From Bradyrhizobium sp. 4 (lineage in GTDB: Bacteria; Pseudomonadota; Alphaproteobacteria; Rhizobiales; Xanthobacteraceae): a stretch of DNA of 64,000 nucleotides. This document shows positions 45,164 through 54,378 of the stretch, in pieces (within the stretch, counting starts at the first letter, position 1; the number at the start of each line of letters is the position of its first letter). A model generated the notes under the pieces. That model had not been told where the DNA came from, searched no databases, and was given only the letters and a program-made list of their open reading frames with translations. The DNA is taken from the NCBI RefSeq assembly GCF_023100905.1, contig NZ_CP064686.1, positions 4,216,001 to 4,280,000 of the forward strand. The letters are read 5' to 3'. The translations under genes and the position numbers were made by a program.

Positions 45164-46450
45164 ATGCCGATCACAACAACAAGGCGCCGTCTGCTCGCCG
45201 GATCTGCGGCCGCGCTCGCGCTGCCGGCATTTGCCCGCGCGCAAGGCGCGATCAAGCCGCGTCTGACTGCGATCTCGCAATGGTCCGCAGGCAGCGACGG
45301 GGCGGCCATCACGGCGCTCGGCAAGAAGTTCGAGGAGAAAGGCGGAGTTTGGCAGCACTCGCCCGTCCCCGGCTTCACCACCGAGATGATGAACAAGCTG
45401 CGTGCCCAGATCATGGCCGGCGATCCACCGGCCTGCTCGCAGCTCAAAGGTCCCGAGATCGCCGCCTGGTCCAAGATTGCCCCGACCGTCGATCTCGACG
45501 CCGTCGTCGCTGCCGCCGGATACGAAAAGGTTGTCGCTCCAGACCTTGCAAAATTGCACAAGCCGGGGGGCAAGTGGATTGCACTGCCGTTGCAGATCTA
45601 CAGCACCAACATGCTGTTTCTCTCCAAACGCGCGATGGACAAGGCCAAGGCCGACAAGATCCCCGTCACATGGGCTGAGTTCAACGACCTCGCCGAGAAG
45701 ATGAAAGCAGGCGGAGTCCCCTATCCTATCGCCAACGGTGGCACCCGCGCGGACGACGGCCAAAAATTCGAGGCCGCTTTGGCAGGCATCAGTCCCACCG
45801 CATACCGCGCAGCCATCATGAACCTCGACAAGAAGGCCCTGGAAGGCCCCGAGATAAAGGCGGCCTTCGTACAGGTGCGCAAGATTGCCGACTGGATGGA
45901 TCCCAACGTCGGCGCCCAGCACTTTTCGACCAACCTAAAGCGCTTTGTCGACGGCGACATGGGGATGATGATCATGGGCGGGTGGGCGCAGGGCGTCTTG
46001 CGCAACGCCGGCTTCAAGTTCGAGGACTTCATCATCGCCCCGGGCCCGAGCGACAATAGCAAGCCGGTCTTCCTGTTGAATGCCGATGCGTTCATATTCT
46101 GGCAGCGCAAGGAGCCCGATTTGCAAGCCGGCCAGACGCTGATGGCCCAGCTCGTCATGGATCCAGCGATCCAGACCATGTATTCGCAGATCACGGGATC
46201 GATACCCGTGCGCACCGATGTCGATCTGTCGGGCGAAGGCTGGTCGGACGGTCAACGGCGGACCGCAGCAGCCCTGAAAGACGCGATCGCCAGCAATCAG
46301 GCCGTCCTCAGCCTTGCGCACAACATGGCACAGGAAAACGGCATGACCGCAGCGATCATCGACGTGATCACGGAGTACGTGAAGAACAAGACAATCAAAC
46401 CGGAGCAAGCGGCCATACGCCTCGCCGACGCCGTCGAGAGCTCACGTTGA
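45164..46450 (+). CDS. ABC sugar transporter, periplasmic substrate-binding protein
   Basis: A 428-aa exported protein with a double Arg signal (TRRRLLAGSAAALALPAFARA, cleavage near residue 23-25). The mature sequence resembles the glucose/mannose-type receptors (GtsA-like): ALGKKFEEKGGVW, MNKLRAQIMAGDPPACSQLKGPEIAAW, FVDGDMGMMIMGGW. Ribosome site GGGAGGAA is strong, as expected for the most abundant component. The stop overlaps the first permease start (TTGA). Confidence 0.92.
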   Translation: MPITTTRRRLLAGSAAALALPAFARAQGAIKPRLTAISQWSAGSDGAAITALGKKFEEKGGVWQHSPVPGFTTEMMNKLRAQIMAGDPPACSQLKGPEIAAWSKIAPTVDLDAVVAAAGYEKVVAPDLAKLHKPGGKWIALPLQIYSTNMLFLSKRAMDKAKADKIPVTWAEFNDLAEKMKAGGVPYPIANGGTRADDGQKFEAALAGISPTAYRAAIMNLDKKALEGPEIKAAFVQVRKIADWMDPNVGAQHFSTNLKRFVDGDMGMMIMGGWAQGVLRNAGFKFEDFIIAPGPSDNSKPVFLLNADAFIFWQRKEPDLQAGQTLMAQLVMDPAIQTMYSQITGSIPVRTDVDLSGEGWSDGQRRTAAALKDAIASNQAVLSLAHNMAQENGMTAAIIDVITEYVKNKTIKPEQAAIRLADAVESSR

Positions 46451-47370
46451 CGATCGCCGTCTCGACAACACCGGGCCAGCCGGCGGCCGCTGACTGGGTA
46501 CGCCGGCTGCCCGAATATTTGGCGATCTGGGTGCCGCTGCTGTTGTCCGCCGCGCATCTCATTGCGTTTACGCTGTGGACGATCTGGATATCGTTCACGC
46601 CGTCCACTCTGGTCCCGGTCTCGGGCTGGGTCGGTTTGCGCAACTATTCTTCGGTTGCAGCATCGCGGAACTGGCAGATTGCCTTGGACAATCTGCTGCT
46701 GTTTGGCAGCGCCTTCGTGTTGCTGAGCCTGGCGACCGGCCTCATCCTTGCGATCCTGCTCGATCAGCGCATTCGCGGCGAGAACCTGCTGCGGTCCATC
46801 TTCCTCTATCCTCTGGCGGTGTCATTCGTGGTCACCGGCACGGTCTGGAGTTGGCTGCTCAATCCTGGCCTCGGAATCCAGAAGCTGGTCCGCGACCTCG
46901 GCTGGACCTCGTTCCGGTTCGACTGGCTGATCGACCGCGACATGGCTATTTGGACCATCGTTATCGCTGCGATCTGGCAATCCTCCGGTTTCGCCATGGC
47001 GCTGTTCCTGGCCGGCCTCCGCTCCGTCGACGCCGACCTGATCAAGGCCGCGCAGATCGACGGCGCCGGACCGATCCGAATGTACCGGCGGGTCATCCTG
47101 CCGACCCTTTGGCCGATCACCATCACCGTCATCGTCATCCAGCTGCAGTTCGCGATTTCGACCTTCGACCTCGTCCGCGCGCTCACCAACGGCGGACCCG
47201 GGATCGCGACCCAACTGCCGGCCCTCGTCGTCTACGACCTGATGTTCCAGCGCAGCCTGCTCGGACGGGGAGCGGCGGCGGCAGTGCTCATGTTGCTCAT
47301 TCTTCTCGCGGTTTTACTGCCCTATGCAGCGTGGCGCTATGTCCAGCGGCGGCGAGCGATCGATGCGTGA
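46447..47370 (+). CDS. ABC sugar transporter, permease 1
   Basis: A 307-aa MalF-like inner-membrane protein with six hydrophobic segments. The EAA loop KAAQIDGAGPIRMYRRVILPTLWP lies at about 199-222. It starts at TTG 46447, overlapping the receptor's stop codon by 4 nt. Partner of permease 2 and of the ATPase. Confidence 0.92.
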   Translation: MTIAVSTTPGQPAAADWVRRLPEYLAIWVPLLLSAAHLIAFTLWTIWISFTPSTLVPVSGWVGLRNYSSVAASRNWQIALDNLLLFGSAFVLLSLATGLILAILLDQRIRGENLLRSIFLYPLAVSFVVTGTVWSWLLNPGLGIQKLVRDLGWTSFRFDWLIDRDMAIWTIVIAAIWQSSGFAMALFLAGLRSVDADLIKAAQIDGAGPIRMYRRVILPTLWPITITVIVIQLQFAISTFDLVRALTNGGPGIATQLPALVVYDLMFQRSLLGRGAAAAVLMLLILLAVLLPYAAWRYVQRRRAIDA

Positions 47371-48220
47371 GCGAACCATCGCGCCAGGCCGGATTCTGAT
47401 CTATCTCGTCGTCTCGCTGGTCGCTGCAGCGTGGCTCGCGCCATTGGCTGTTGTCGTCCTGAATTCGCTCCGTACCAACGAGGAGATCGCGCAGGCCTCT
47501 ATGATCGGCTGGCCGAAGCAATGGGCATGGAGCAACTACGCCGCGGCCTGGAGCGGTTTCTGCGTCGCCGAGACCTGCGCCGGCATCCGGCCGTACATGC
47601 TGAACTCCGCGCTGGTCACGATCCCCGCGACGATTTTCTCGACCCTGCTTGGTGCTGTCGCCGGTTATGCCATATCGCTCTGGCGCTTTCGCGGCGATAG
47701 CTGGATCTACGGCATCGTGACTCTTGGGCTCTTCCTTCCCCAGCAGATGCGCTTGCTTCCCTGGACCATCGTGTTGCGCGATACGGGCCTGATGAATACG
47801 CTGACTGGCCTGGTCGTGATCCATACGATCCAGGGGCTCTCTTTTACCGTCTTGTTCTGCCGAAACTACTACACTGCCATCCCGCAGGATTTGATAAGAG
47901 CTGCGCGCATCGATGGCGCCGGGTTCTTTCGCATTTTCTGGCGCATCATCCTGCCGCTCTCCCCGCCTATTCTGGTCGTCACCGTGATCTGGCAATTCAC
48001 GCATATCTGGAACGAATTTCTCTACGGCGTGACATTCACGACCGGTCAGCAGCAGCCGGTCACCGCCGCGCTGATCGCGCTATCCGCCGCGGTCGCCGAC
48101 ATCCCGCAGCATGGCGTGCAAAGCGCGGCGGTGATGATCGCCGCCCTGCCGACCCTGCTGATCTATCTGATCGGCGGCAAGTATTTCGTGCGCGGCCTCA
48201 CCGCCGGGGCCGTGAAATGA
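47363..48220 (+). CDS. ABC sugar transporter, permease 2
   Basis: A 285-aa MalG-like permease, six membrane segments, EAA loop RAARIDGAGFFRIFWRIILPLSPP. Start ATG 47363 overlaps the end of permease 1 by 8 nt; ATG 47339 is a possible longer start. The periplasmic loop with SGFCVAETCAGIRPYM carries two Cys unusual for this class. Confidence 0.91.
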   Translation: MRERTIAPGRILIYLVVSLVAAAWLAPLAVVVLNSLRTNEEIAQASMIGWPKQWAWSNYAAAWSGFCVAETCAGIRPYMLNSALVTIPATIFSTLLGAVAGYAISLWRFRGDSWIYGIVTLGLFLPQQMRLLPWTIVLRDTGLMNTLTGLVVIHTIQGLSFTVLFCRNYYTAIPQDLIRAARIDGAGFFRIFWRIILPLSPPILVVTVIWQFTHIWNEFLYGVTFTTGQQQPVTAALIALSAAVADIPQHGVQSAAVMIAALPTLLIYLIGGKYFVRGLTAGAVK

Positions 48221-48230
48221 TCGGAATGTC

Positions 48231-49340
48231 ATGGCAGCCCTAAGCATTCGCTCCCTGTCCAAGCGCTACGCCAATCTGGAGGTGCTGAAGGGCATCGATC
48301 TCGACATCCAGAGCGGTGAATTCACGGTGCTCGTCGGTCCATCCGGCTGCGGCAAGTCCACGCTGCTCAACATCATCGCCGGGCTCGACCTCCCGAGCGC
48401 AGGCACCGTGGAAATCGGCGGACGTATCGTCAACGACATTCCGCCGAAGGACCGCGACATCGCCATGGTGTTCCAGTCCTACGCGCTCTATCCGTCGATG
48501 ACGGTACGCCAGAACATCACCTTCGGCATGGAATGCCGCCACGTACCGAAGGCGGAGCAGGAGAAGGCGCTGGCGAACGTGGCCCGGCTGCTCCAGATCG
48601 AGCCGCTGCTCGGTCGCAAGCCGTCGCAACTCTCCGGCGGCCAGCGCCAGCGTGTGGCGATGGGCCGGGCGCTGGTACGCGATCCCCTGCTCTTCCTGTT
48701 CGACGAGCCGCTCTCCAATCTCGATGCCAAGCTGCGCGTCGAGATGCGGATGGAAATCAAGCGGCTGCACCAGCGCATCGGCGCTACCATCGTCTATGTC
48801 ACCCACGACCAGATCGAGGCGATGACGATGGCGACGCGCATCGCCGTGATGCATCGGGGCGTGGTGCAGCAGTTTGCCGACCCTGACACCGTGTATCGCT
48901 ATCCCGCCAATCTGTTCGTGGCTCGTTTCATGGGCTCGCCGCCGATGAACACGATGCCGGCACGGCTCGACGCCGATTCCGGCGGCCCGGTGGTCGTGAT
49001 CGGCGCGGGACGGCCGGACGAGGTCCGCCTCCGCCTTGGCCAATACGACGCGGCGGCCCCCTTTGTCGGCCGTGACGTGGTGGTCGGGATCAGGCCGGAA
49101 TGCATCGCCGAGGGGAGCCGCGTGTTTTCCGCCGATCCACCCGTCGTCGTCCACGCGCCGGTGGAGATGGTCGAGCCGACGGGAGCCGAAACGATCGTGC
49201 TGCTGCGGCTTGGCGGCGAGCCTGCGCTGGCGCGCATCACGCCGGACATCCGCCCCACACCGGGAGCCGCCGCCCCGTTCGCGCTCGACACGCGCCGCAT
49301 CTGCCTGTTCGACCCTGAGACGGAGCGACTGATCGCATGA
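48231..49340 (+). CDS. ABC sugar transporter, ATP-binding protein (UgpC/MalK type)
   Basis: A 369-aa ATPase. Walker A GPSGCGKST (36-44), signature LSGGQRQRVAMGRAL, Walker B LLFLFDEPLSNLD and the H-loop VTHDQIEAM are intact. A TOBE-type regulatory domain fills about 240-365 (VVVGIRPECIAEG). It overlaps the SDR gene by 4 nt. Confidence 0.93.
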   Translation: MAALSIRSLSKRYANLEVLKGIDLDIQSGEFTVLVGPSGCGKSTLLNIIAGLDLPSAGTVEIGGRIVNDIPPKDRDIAMVFQSYALYPSMTVRQNITFGMECRHVPKAEQEKALANVARLLQIEPLLGRKPSQLSGGQRQRVAMGRALVRDPLLFLFDEPLSNLDAKLRVEMRMEIKRLHQRIGATIVYVTHDQIEAMTMATRIAVMHRGVVQQFADPDTVYRYPANLFVARFMGSPPMNTMPARLDADSGGPVVVIGAGRPDEVRLRLGQYDAAAPFVGRDVVVGIRPECIAEGSRVFSADPPVVVHAPVEMVEPTGAETIVLLRLGGEPALARITPDIRPTPGAAAPFALDTRRICLFDPETERLIA

Positions 49341-50104
49341 CACGAACGAGCTATGCCGGCCTTAGGGATCGCGTGGTATTGATCACCGGTGGCGCCAGCG
49401 GCATCGGTGCCGCCTTCGTGCGGGCGTTCGCAGCCCAGGAGGCTCGCGTCGCGTTCCTGGATCTCGATGAAGCAGCCGGCCGGGCGCTGGTCGCGGAAGT
49501 GAAAGCTGCGTCCGGGACCGGACCCTTGTTCGTGCCGTGCGACCTCCTCGACATCGACGCCTTGCGCAACGCCATGGCACAGGTGCAAGGATCGCTTGGC
49601 GATGCCGCGGTCCTCGTCAACAACGCCGCCAATGATCAACGCCAGGTGCTGGCCGAGGTAACCCCGGCCGAGTTCGACTGGATGATCGGTGTCAACCTCA
49701 AGCACGTCTTCTTTGCCGCGCAAGCGGTGGTGCCGCAAATGCAGGCCCGCGGCGGCGGTTCGATCATCAACATGTCGTCGATTGCCTGGATGCGCGGCGC
49801 GCCGGGGCTGCCGGTCTACGCCGCGGCAAAGGCCGCGATCGTCGGCTTCACCAACTCGCTCGCCCGGTCGGTCGGTCCCGACCGCATCCGCGTCAACGCG
49901 ATCGCGCCGGGGATGGTGATCACGGAGCGTCAGCGCCGGCTGTGGTACCCGGACGACCAGGTGATCGCCGAGTTGCGCACGCGTCAGGCCATTCCCGACG
50001 CGGTGACGCCCGACGACATCGCGAACATGGCGCTGTTCCTCGCCTCCGATGAGAGCCGGCGCATCACGCGCCAATGTTTTCAGGTCGACGCTGGTCTCGG
50101 CTAG
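49337..50104 (+). CDS. SDR-family aldose (xylose/galactose) 1-dehydrogenase-like
   Basis: A 255-aa short-chain dehydrogenase. TGGASGIG at 17-24 is the NAD(P)-binding motif, NNAAND replaces the more usual NNAG, Ser147-148 lies in NMSSIAW, and Tyr161-x3-Lys165 in YAAAKAA. The stretch VLVNNAANDQRQVLAEVTP and the C-terminal QVDAGLG resemble Caulobacter xylose dehydrogenase (family recollection). Co-translated with the sugar ATPase (4-nt overlap), it probably oxidises the imported aldose to its lactone. No lactonase or dehydratase gene is nearby. Confidence 0.85.
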   Translation: MTRTSYAGLRDRVVLITGGASGIGAAFVRAFAAQEARVAFLDLDEAAGRALVAEVKAASGTGPLFVPCDLLDIDALRNAMAQVQGSLGDAAVLVNNAANDQRQVLAEVTPAEFDWMIGVNLKHVFFAAQAVVPQMQARGGGSIINMSSIAWMRGAPGLPVYAAAKAAIVGFTNSLARSVGPDRIRVNAIAPGMVITERQRRLWYPDDQVIAELRTRQAIPDAVTPDDIANMALFLASDESRRITRQCFQVDAGLG

Positions 50105-50287
50105 ACCGTGAACCGAGCCGCTGTCGTAGAGGTCCGCTCCGTCTCCGACAGCAGCCGCGTGAGCGCACCTCACCTTGGGTCCGAGTTGGGCTAATAAGCG
50201 ACATCGGCACGGAATGGCCCTAGTATGACCGTGGAGCGGCGAGCACTAAAAAGCGCTTACTCGCCCAGATGTTTACTGGGGACGCAA

Positions 50288-50818
50288 ATGAACAGCGAGC
50301 AAAGCCACAAAATACACCTAAGTCTCGAGGATCAGCAGCGATTGCAAGAACTTCGGGCGCAAAAGCCGGCACGCAACACACCCAAACCTGCCCTAGCTCC
50401 GGGAGCGATCCTGGCTGACCGGGTGGCCGAAACGGTTGGCTCCTGGCGTTTCATTATCATCCAGAGCGTACTACTTGGCATCTGGATCGTTCTGAACATG
50501 ATGGCATTCATCAATCATTGGGACCCCTATCCCTTCATCTTGCTGAACTTAGTTCTTTCCTTCCAAGCAGCCTACGCAGCGCCCATCATCATGATGAGCC
50601 AGAACCGTCAATCCGAGATTGATCGCAAGCACGCAGAACACGACTACCGAATAAATGTGAAGGCTGAACTCGAAATCGAATTGCTGCACAACAAGATTGA
50701 CGCCTTGCGTGAGCAGGAAATCTTACAGCTACTCAATATCATTCAACGTTTGTCTGCGCACCTTGCGCCCGAGCTTGTCGCGGCTATCGAGGCCGAAGCG
50801 GTGCCGCATAAGGCCTAG
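50288..50818 (+). CDS. DUF1003 inner-membrane protein
   Basis: A 176-aa protein with a soluble basic N-terminus, two membrane helices (about 57-80, FIIIQSVLLGIWIVLNMMAF, and about 87-110, PFILLNLVLSFQAAYAAPII) and MMSQNRQSEIDRKHAEHDYRIN. This is the DUF1003 signature. A C-terminal coiled-coil-like tail follows. Codon use is clearly more AT-rich than that of its neighbours (AAA, ATA and CTA codons), suggesting recent transfer. Start ATG 50288 is supported by the family start; weak ribosome site. Family function unknown. Confidence 0.88.
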   Translation: MNSEQSHKIHLSLEDQQRLQELRAQKPARNTPKPALAPGAILADRVAETVGSWRFIIIQSVLLGIWIVLNMMAFINHWDPYPFILLNLVLSFQAAYAAPIIMMSQNRQSEIDRKHAEHDYRINVKAELEIELLHNKIDALREQEILQLLNIIQRLSAHLAPELVAAIEAEAVPHKA

Positions 50819-51003
50819 GTGACCTTCCTTGTCGCTGGACCGTCAAGCGAGTCGCTGCCTCTAGGGATCGAGTGCTACGCGGGTCTTCCACAGTCGCGGA
50901 CGGCTCCTACTCAATGACTGCTTTGAGTCACAAACCGCCGATCGCGCTCTAGGTGGGAGACTTCCACTTTGCGCTGGCAAGCCGACGTTTGTGAGTACGC
51001 GTC

Positions 51004-52185
51004 CTAGCTAGCCTGCCTGCCCTTGCGCATCGTCGCCAGCACGATGTCGGCTGCGAGCACGCTCGGCGACTTGTTGCCGGTCGACATGATCATATCGAGC
51101 TGGGCGAACGCTTCCACCTGCTGCCGGCGCAGCGGTGAATCGGCCAGAAGCTCCGTGAGCGCGGGCGCCAGCTTCTCTGGCGTGCAGTCTTCCTGCAGGA
51201 ACTCCGGGATGACATCCTTGCCGATCACGAGATTGGCGAGGATCACCGAGGAGACGCGGATCGCGCGGCGCAGGATGAAGGCTTCGATCGCGCCGACGCG
51301 ATAGGCCGTCACCATCGGAATGCCCGATAGCGCGAGCTCCAGCGTCACAGTGCCGGATTTTGCCAATGCCGCGCGCGCGATGCGGAAGGCGGCGCGCTTC
51401 TCGTTCTCGCCGACCACAATTTGAGGCTTGACCGGCCAGTTCGCGATGCCTTCACGAATGGTGGCTTCGAGATGCGGCATGGTTGGCAGCATCAGTTCGA
51501 ACGCGCGGCCGTCCGTCCGCAATCGGCCGAGCGTCGCCCCGAACACGTCGAGATGGTGCCTGATCTCGCTGCGGCGGCTGCCGGGCAATACCAGCAACAC
51601 CGGCGGCTCGCCGTCGCGGCGCGCCTGCTCCTCCGCGTTCGGCCGCAGCGAGGGCAATTGCTCGATCAGCGGATGGCCGACATAGCTGCATGGCGGTCCG
51701 CCGAGCTTGCGATATTCCCCCGGCTCGAACGGCAACAGGCCGAGCACATGGTCGACATAACCGAGCATGGTCCGCGCCCGTCCCGGCCGCCAGGCCCAGA
51801 GCTGCGGCGAGACGTAGTCGACGATCGGAATCGCCGGATTGCGCGCCCGCACGCGGCGGGCGACACGGTGGGTGAAGTCGGGGCTGTCGATGATGACGAG
51901 CGCGTCCGGCGCGGCTTCGGTCACGGCCTCTGCGGTCTCGCGGATCAGCCGCAGGATCTTCGGCAATTGCTGCACGACCGCGGCGAAGCCGACGATTGAG
52001 AGCTCCTCGATCGGAAACAGCGTCTCGAGCCCCTGGCGGGCCATGGTGTGGCCGCCGACGCCCACGAACTGCACGCCGTCGCCGAGCCGCTGGCGCAGCA
52101 CCTTCATCAAGGCGCTGCCGAGCCGGTCGCCGGATTCCTCCGTGGCGATCAGGAATATCTTGCGCTTGGGATCGCGACCCTGCAT
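51004..52185 (-). CDS. lpxB: Lipid-A-disaccharide synthase
   Basis: A 393-aa glycosyltransferase joining UDP-2,3-diacylglucosamine and lipid X. IATEESGDRLGSALMKVLR, FVGVGGHTMARQGLETLFP, YVSPQLWAWRPGRA and LPGSRRSEI are the LpxB motifs. The ATG at 52185 overlaps the lpxI stop (TGATG); GTG 52188 is an alternative. Last gene of the lpx run. Confidence 0.97.
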   Translation of the reverse strand: MQGRDPKRKIFLIATEESGDRLGSALMKVLRQRLGDGVQFVGVGGHTMARQGLETLFPIEELSIVGFAAVVQQLPKILRLIRETAEAVTEAAPDALVIIDSPDFTHRVARRVRARNPAIPIVDYVSPQLWAWRPGRARTMLGYVDHVLGLLPFEPGEYRKLGGPPCSYVGHPLIEQLPSLRPNAEEQARRDGEPPVLLVLPGSRRSEIRHHLDVFGATLGRLRTDGRAFELMLPTMPHLEATIREGIANWPVKPQIVVGENEKRAAFRIARAALAKSGTVTLELALSGIPMVTAYRVGAIEAFILRRAIRVSSVILANLVIGKDVIPEFLQEDCTPEKLAPALTELLADSPLRRQQVEAFAQLDMIMSTGNKSPSVLAADIVLATMRKGRQAS

Positions 52186-53054
52186 CACGCCGGCAGGCCG
52201 ATGACGAAGAGATATTTGGCGTCGGCGAGTGCGATCATTGCCTGCGGCTCGGCCGCGATGGTGTTGCCGGCGACGACGGCAATGCCTGCGAGCCCTGCGG
52301 CGGCGACGCCTTCGAGGGTGCGCGGTCCGATCGTCGGCAGGTCGAAGCGCAAATCCTGCCCGCTCTTTGGGACCTTCACCAGCACGCCCCGCCCGGAAGC
52401 GGCGCGGATGCGGCCCTCTTCGCGCAGCCGTGCCACGCGCGCGAGCAGCGCATCGGTGCCCTCGATATCCTCGACCGCCACCACATGACCATCGATCACG
52501 ACCGCGGCCTGGCCGATGTCGAACGGACCGAGCGCGGTCAGCACCGCGCGTCCGCGCTCGATGTCAGTCTTGCCGGTGTCGCTCGGCCAGGCCCGGCTGA
52601 TGCAGCCCTCGGGCATCAAGAGGTCGGGCGCGACATCCTTGATGCCGACCATGCGAAAGCCGCCCTGCTCGAGAATGCGCCCGACGCCGGACAACAAATG
52701 ATCGTCGCCGCCGCGGAAGGCGCGGATGACATTGCCAAGCAGCCGGAGCGTCGTGAAGTCGACCCGGACCTCCGAGAGCGAAGGCCGTACCAGCGTGCCG
52801 ATGAAGATCAGGTCGCGGCAGCCCTCCTCGCGAAACAGCCGCATGGCGCGGCCGAGCTGGCCGACCGAGATCCAACGATGGCGGAATTTTTCCACCGGTG
52901 CCGGATCGCAGGCCCCCCGAAGGGGAAACAGCACTGGTGTGATGCCGCGGGCAGCGAGCGAGTCGGCAACCGCGAACGGCATCGCGCCGCCGCCAGCGAC
53001 CACGCCGACCGGCGATGAAATCTCCGAAGCCGCCGATGTCATGCCCGGGGCCAT
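52185..53054 (-). CDS. lpxI: UDP-2,3-diacylglucosamine pyrophosphatase LpxI
   Basis: A 289-aa LpxI (formerly DUF1009) hydrolysing UDP-2,3-diacylglucosamine to lipid X, replacing LpxH in alphaproteobacteria. VGVVAGGGAMPFAVADSL at the N-terminus, FRGGDDHLLSGV and the C-terminal VKVPKSGQDLRFDLPTIGP are conserved. Start ATG 53054, 7 bp after the lpxA stop; ATG 53042 is also possible. Confidence 0.95.
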   Translation of the reverse strand: MAPGMTSAASEISSPVGVVAGGGAMPFAVADSLAARGITPVLFPLRGACDPAPVEKFRHRWISVGQLGRAMRLFREEGCRDLIFIGTLVRPSLSEVRVDFTTLRLLGNVIRAFRGGDDHLLSGVGRILEQGGFRMVGIKDVAPDLLMPEGCISRAWPSDTGKTDIERGRAVLTALGPFDIGQAAVVIDGHVVAVEDIEGTDALLARVARLREEGRIRAASGRGVLVKVPKSGQDLRFDLPTIGPRTLEGVAAAGLAGIAVVAGNTIAAEPQAMIALADAKYLFVIGLPA

Positions 53055-53061
53055 CGCATCA

Positions 53062-53853
53062 TCACTTCGCGATGGCGGGAAGACAGAGCGGGCGCTTGCC
53101 CTTGCCGATGAAGTCGAGGATTTCGCCGATCGCGGGATCGTCACCGGCGAGCGGCCGCGCCGCCTCCAGGCGTTCGGCAAAGGTAGCGGGGCCATGGAAG
53201 AGCTTCTGGTAGAACGCGCGCACGGTCGCAAGCCGCTGCTTGGTGAACTTGCGCCGCTTCATGCCGATCAGGTTGAGGCCTTCGAGCACGGCATACTGGC
53301 CGTTGACGAGGCCGAACGGAATGACATCGTCGCGCACGCCGCACACCCCGCCGACCATAACCTGCGGGCCGATGCGGGTGAACTGGTGCACCGCGGACAG
53401 ACCGCCGATGAAGACGAAATCGCCGATCTCGCAGTGACCGCCGAGCGTGGCCGAGGTCGCGAAGATCACGTCGTTGCCGACATGGCAGTCATGGCCGACA
53501 TGGCTGCAATTCATGAAATAGTTGCGGTCGCCGACCTCTGTGATGCCGCCGCCTGCGACCGTGCCGGCATTCATGGTCACGGACTCGCGGATCGTGCAGC
53601 CCGAACCGATCTTGAGCTTCGTCAATTCGCCACGATAGCTGAGTGATTGCGGCGGCGTACCGAGCGAAGCGAACGGATAGATGGTGCAATCGTCACCGAT
53701 CGTGGTCTGCGCGGTGATATGCACATGTCCGATCAGCTTGCAGTTACTGCCAATCACGGCATGCGGGCCGATGATGCAGAAGGGGCCGATCTCGGTGCCC
53801 TCGCCGATTACTGCGCCGTCCGCGATCCGTGCGGTGGGATCAATCTTACTCAT
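53062..53853 (-). CDS. lpxA: UDP-N-acetylglucosamine acyltransferase
   Basis: A 263-aa left-handed beta-helix enzyme, first step of lipid A. Hexapeptide repeats cover about 10-180 (ADGAVIGEGTEIGPFCIIGP), the catalytic His is in NCSHVGHDCHVGN, and an alpha-helical C-terminus follows (NGQYAVLEGLNLIGMKRRKF). ATG 53853. Upstream, an oppositely oriented gene separates it from fabZ, so it probably has its own promoter or reads through that gene. Confidence 0.97.
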   Translation of the reverse strand: MSKIDPTARIADGAVIGEGTEIGPFCIIGPHAVIGSNCKLIGHVHITAQTTIGDDCTIYPFASLGTPPQSLSYRGELTKLKIGSGCTIRESVTMNAGTVAGGGITEVGDRNYFMNCSHVGHDCHVGNDVIFATSATLGGHCEIGDFVFIGGLSAVHQFTRIGPQVMVGGVCGVRDDVIPFGLVNGQYAVLEGLNLIGMKRRKFTKQRLATVRAFYQKLFHGPATFAERLEAARPLAGDDPAIGEILDFIGKGKRPLCLPAIAK

Positions 53854-53949
53854 CAAGCAATCTGACTCATCAAGAAGGTCTGATTAGGTGTTGAAGTCGC
53901 TCAGTTTTCCGCTGGTTAGCGCGACTATGCCCGATCTGTCCAGTGACGT

Positions 53950-54372
53950 ATGATCTCTCCCTGTTTCAAGTGCCGGATGAGGCAGCCTTCCCGGCGCATC
54001 AATAAGTTACGCGGAGCTTCAGGTATCGTGGTCAGGGCCTTGGCACTTCTCCTCGCGCAGCTCGCCGCCGCGCCGATCGTATCCGAGACGATCAAGACCG
54101 GCGAACACCGCCTCGTCGATCTCAAGACATTCGAATGCCGCGACATCACCCGCAGCACGGTGCTCCAGCGGGTCTGTTACGACCGTGCGCAGCAGGCTCT
54201 CGTCGTGGCTATGGACGGCGCTTACGACCGCTACTGCGGCGTGCCGGTTGAGATGGTCGAGCGCCTGCTGGGCGCACCATCCATGGGCCAGTTCTTCAAG
54301 CAGAACATCAAGCGCGGGGTCAGCGGCAGCCGGTACGCGTGTCCTGCACGCGAGCGTATCCAGAGAAGTTGA
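53950..54372 (+). CDS. KTSC-domain protein with probable signal peptide
   Basis: A 140-aa maximum. A hydrophobic segment at about 25-43 (GIVVRALALLLAQLAAAPIV) resembles a signal or anchor. Residues 56-130 match the KTSC pattern: KTFECRDITRSTVLQRVCYD, then YDRYCGVPVEMVERLLGAPSMGQFFKQNIK, with five Cys overall after residue 60. Such domains are linked to uncharacterised secreted or nuclease-associated proteins. Start uncertain (ATG 53950, ATG 53977 or GTG 54028). It lies inside the lipid A gene run, antisense to it. Confidence 0.7.
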   Translation: MISPCFKCRMRQPSRRINKLRGASGIVVRALALLLAQLAAAPIVSETIKTGEHRLVDLKTFECRDITRSTVLQRVCYDRAQQALVVAMDGAYDRYCGVPVEMVERLLGAPSMGQFFKQNIKRGVSGSRYACPARERIQRS

Positions 54373-54378
54373 TCCCGC

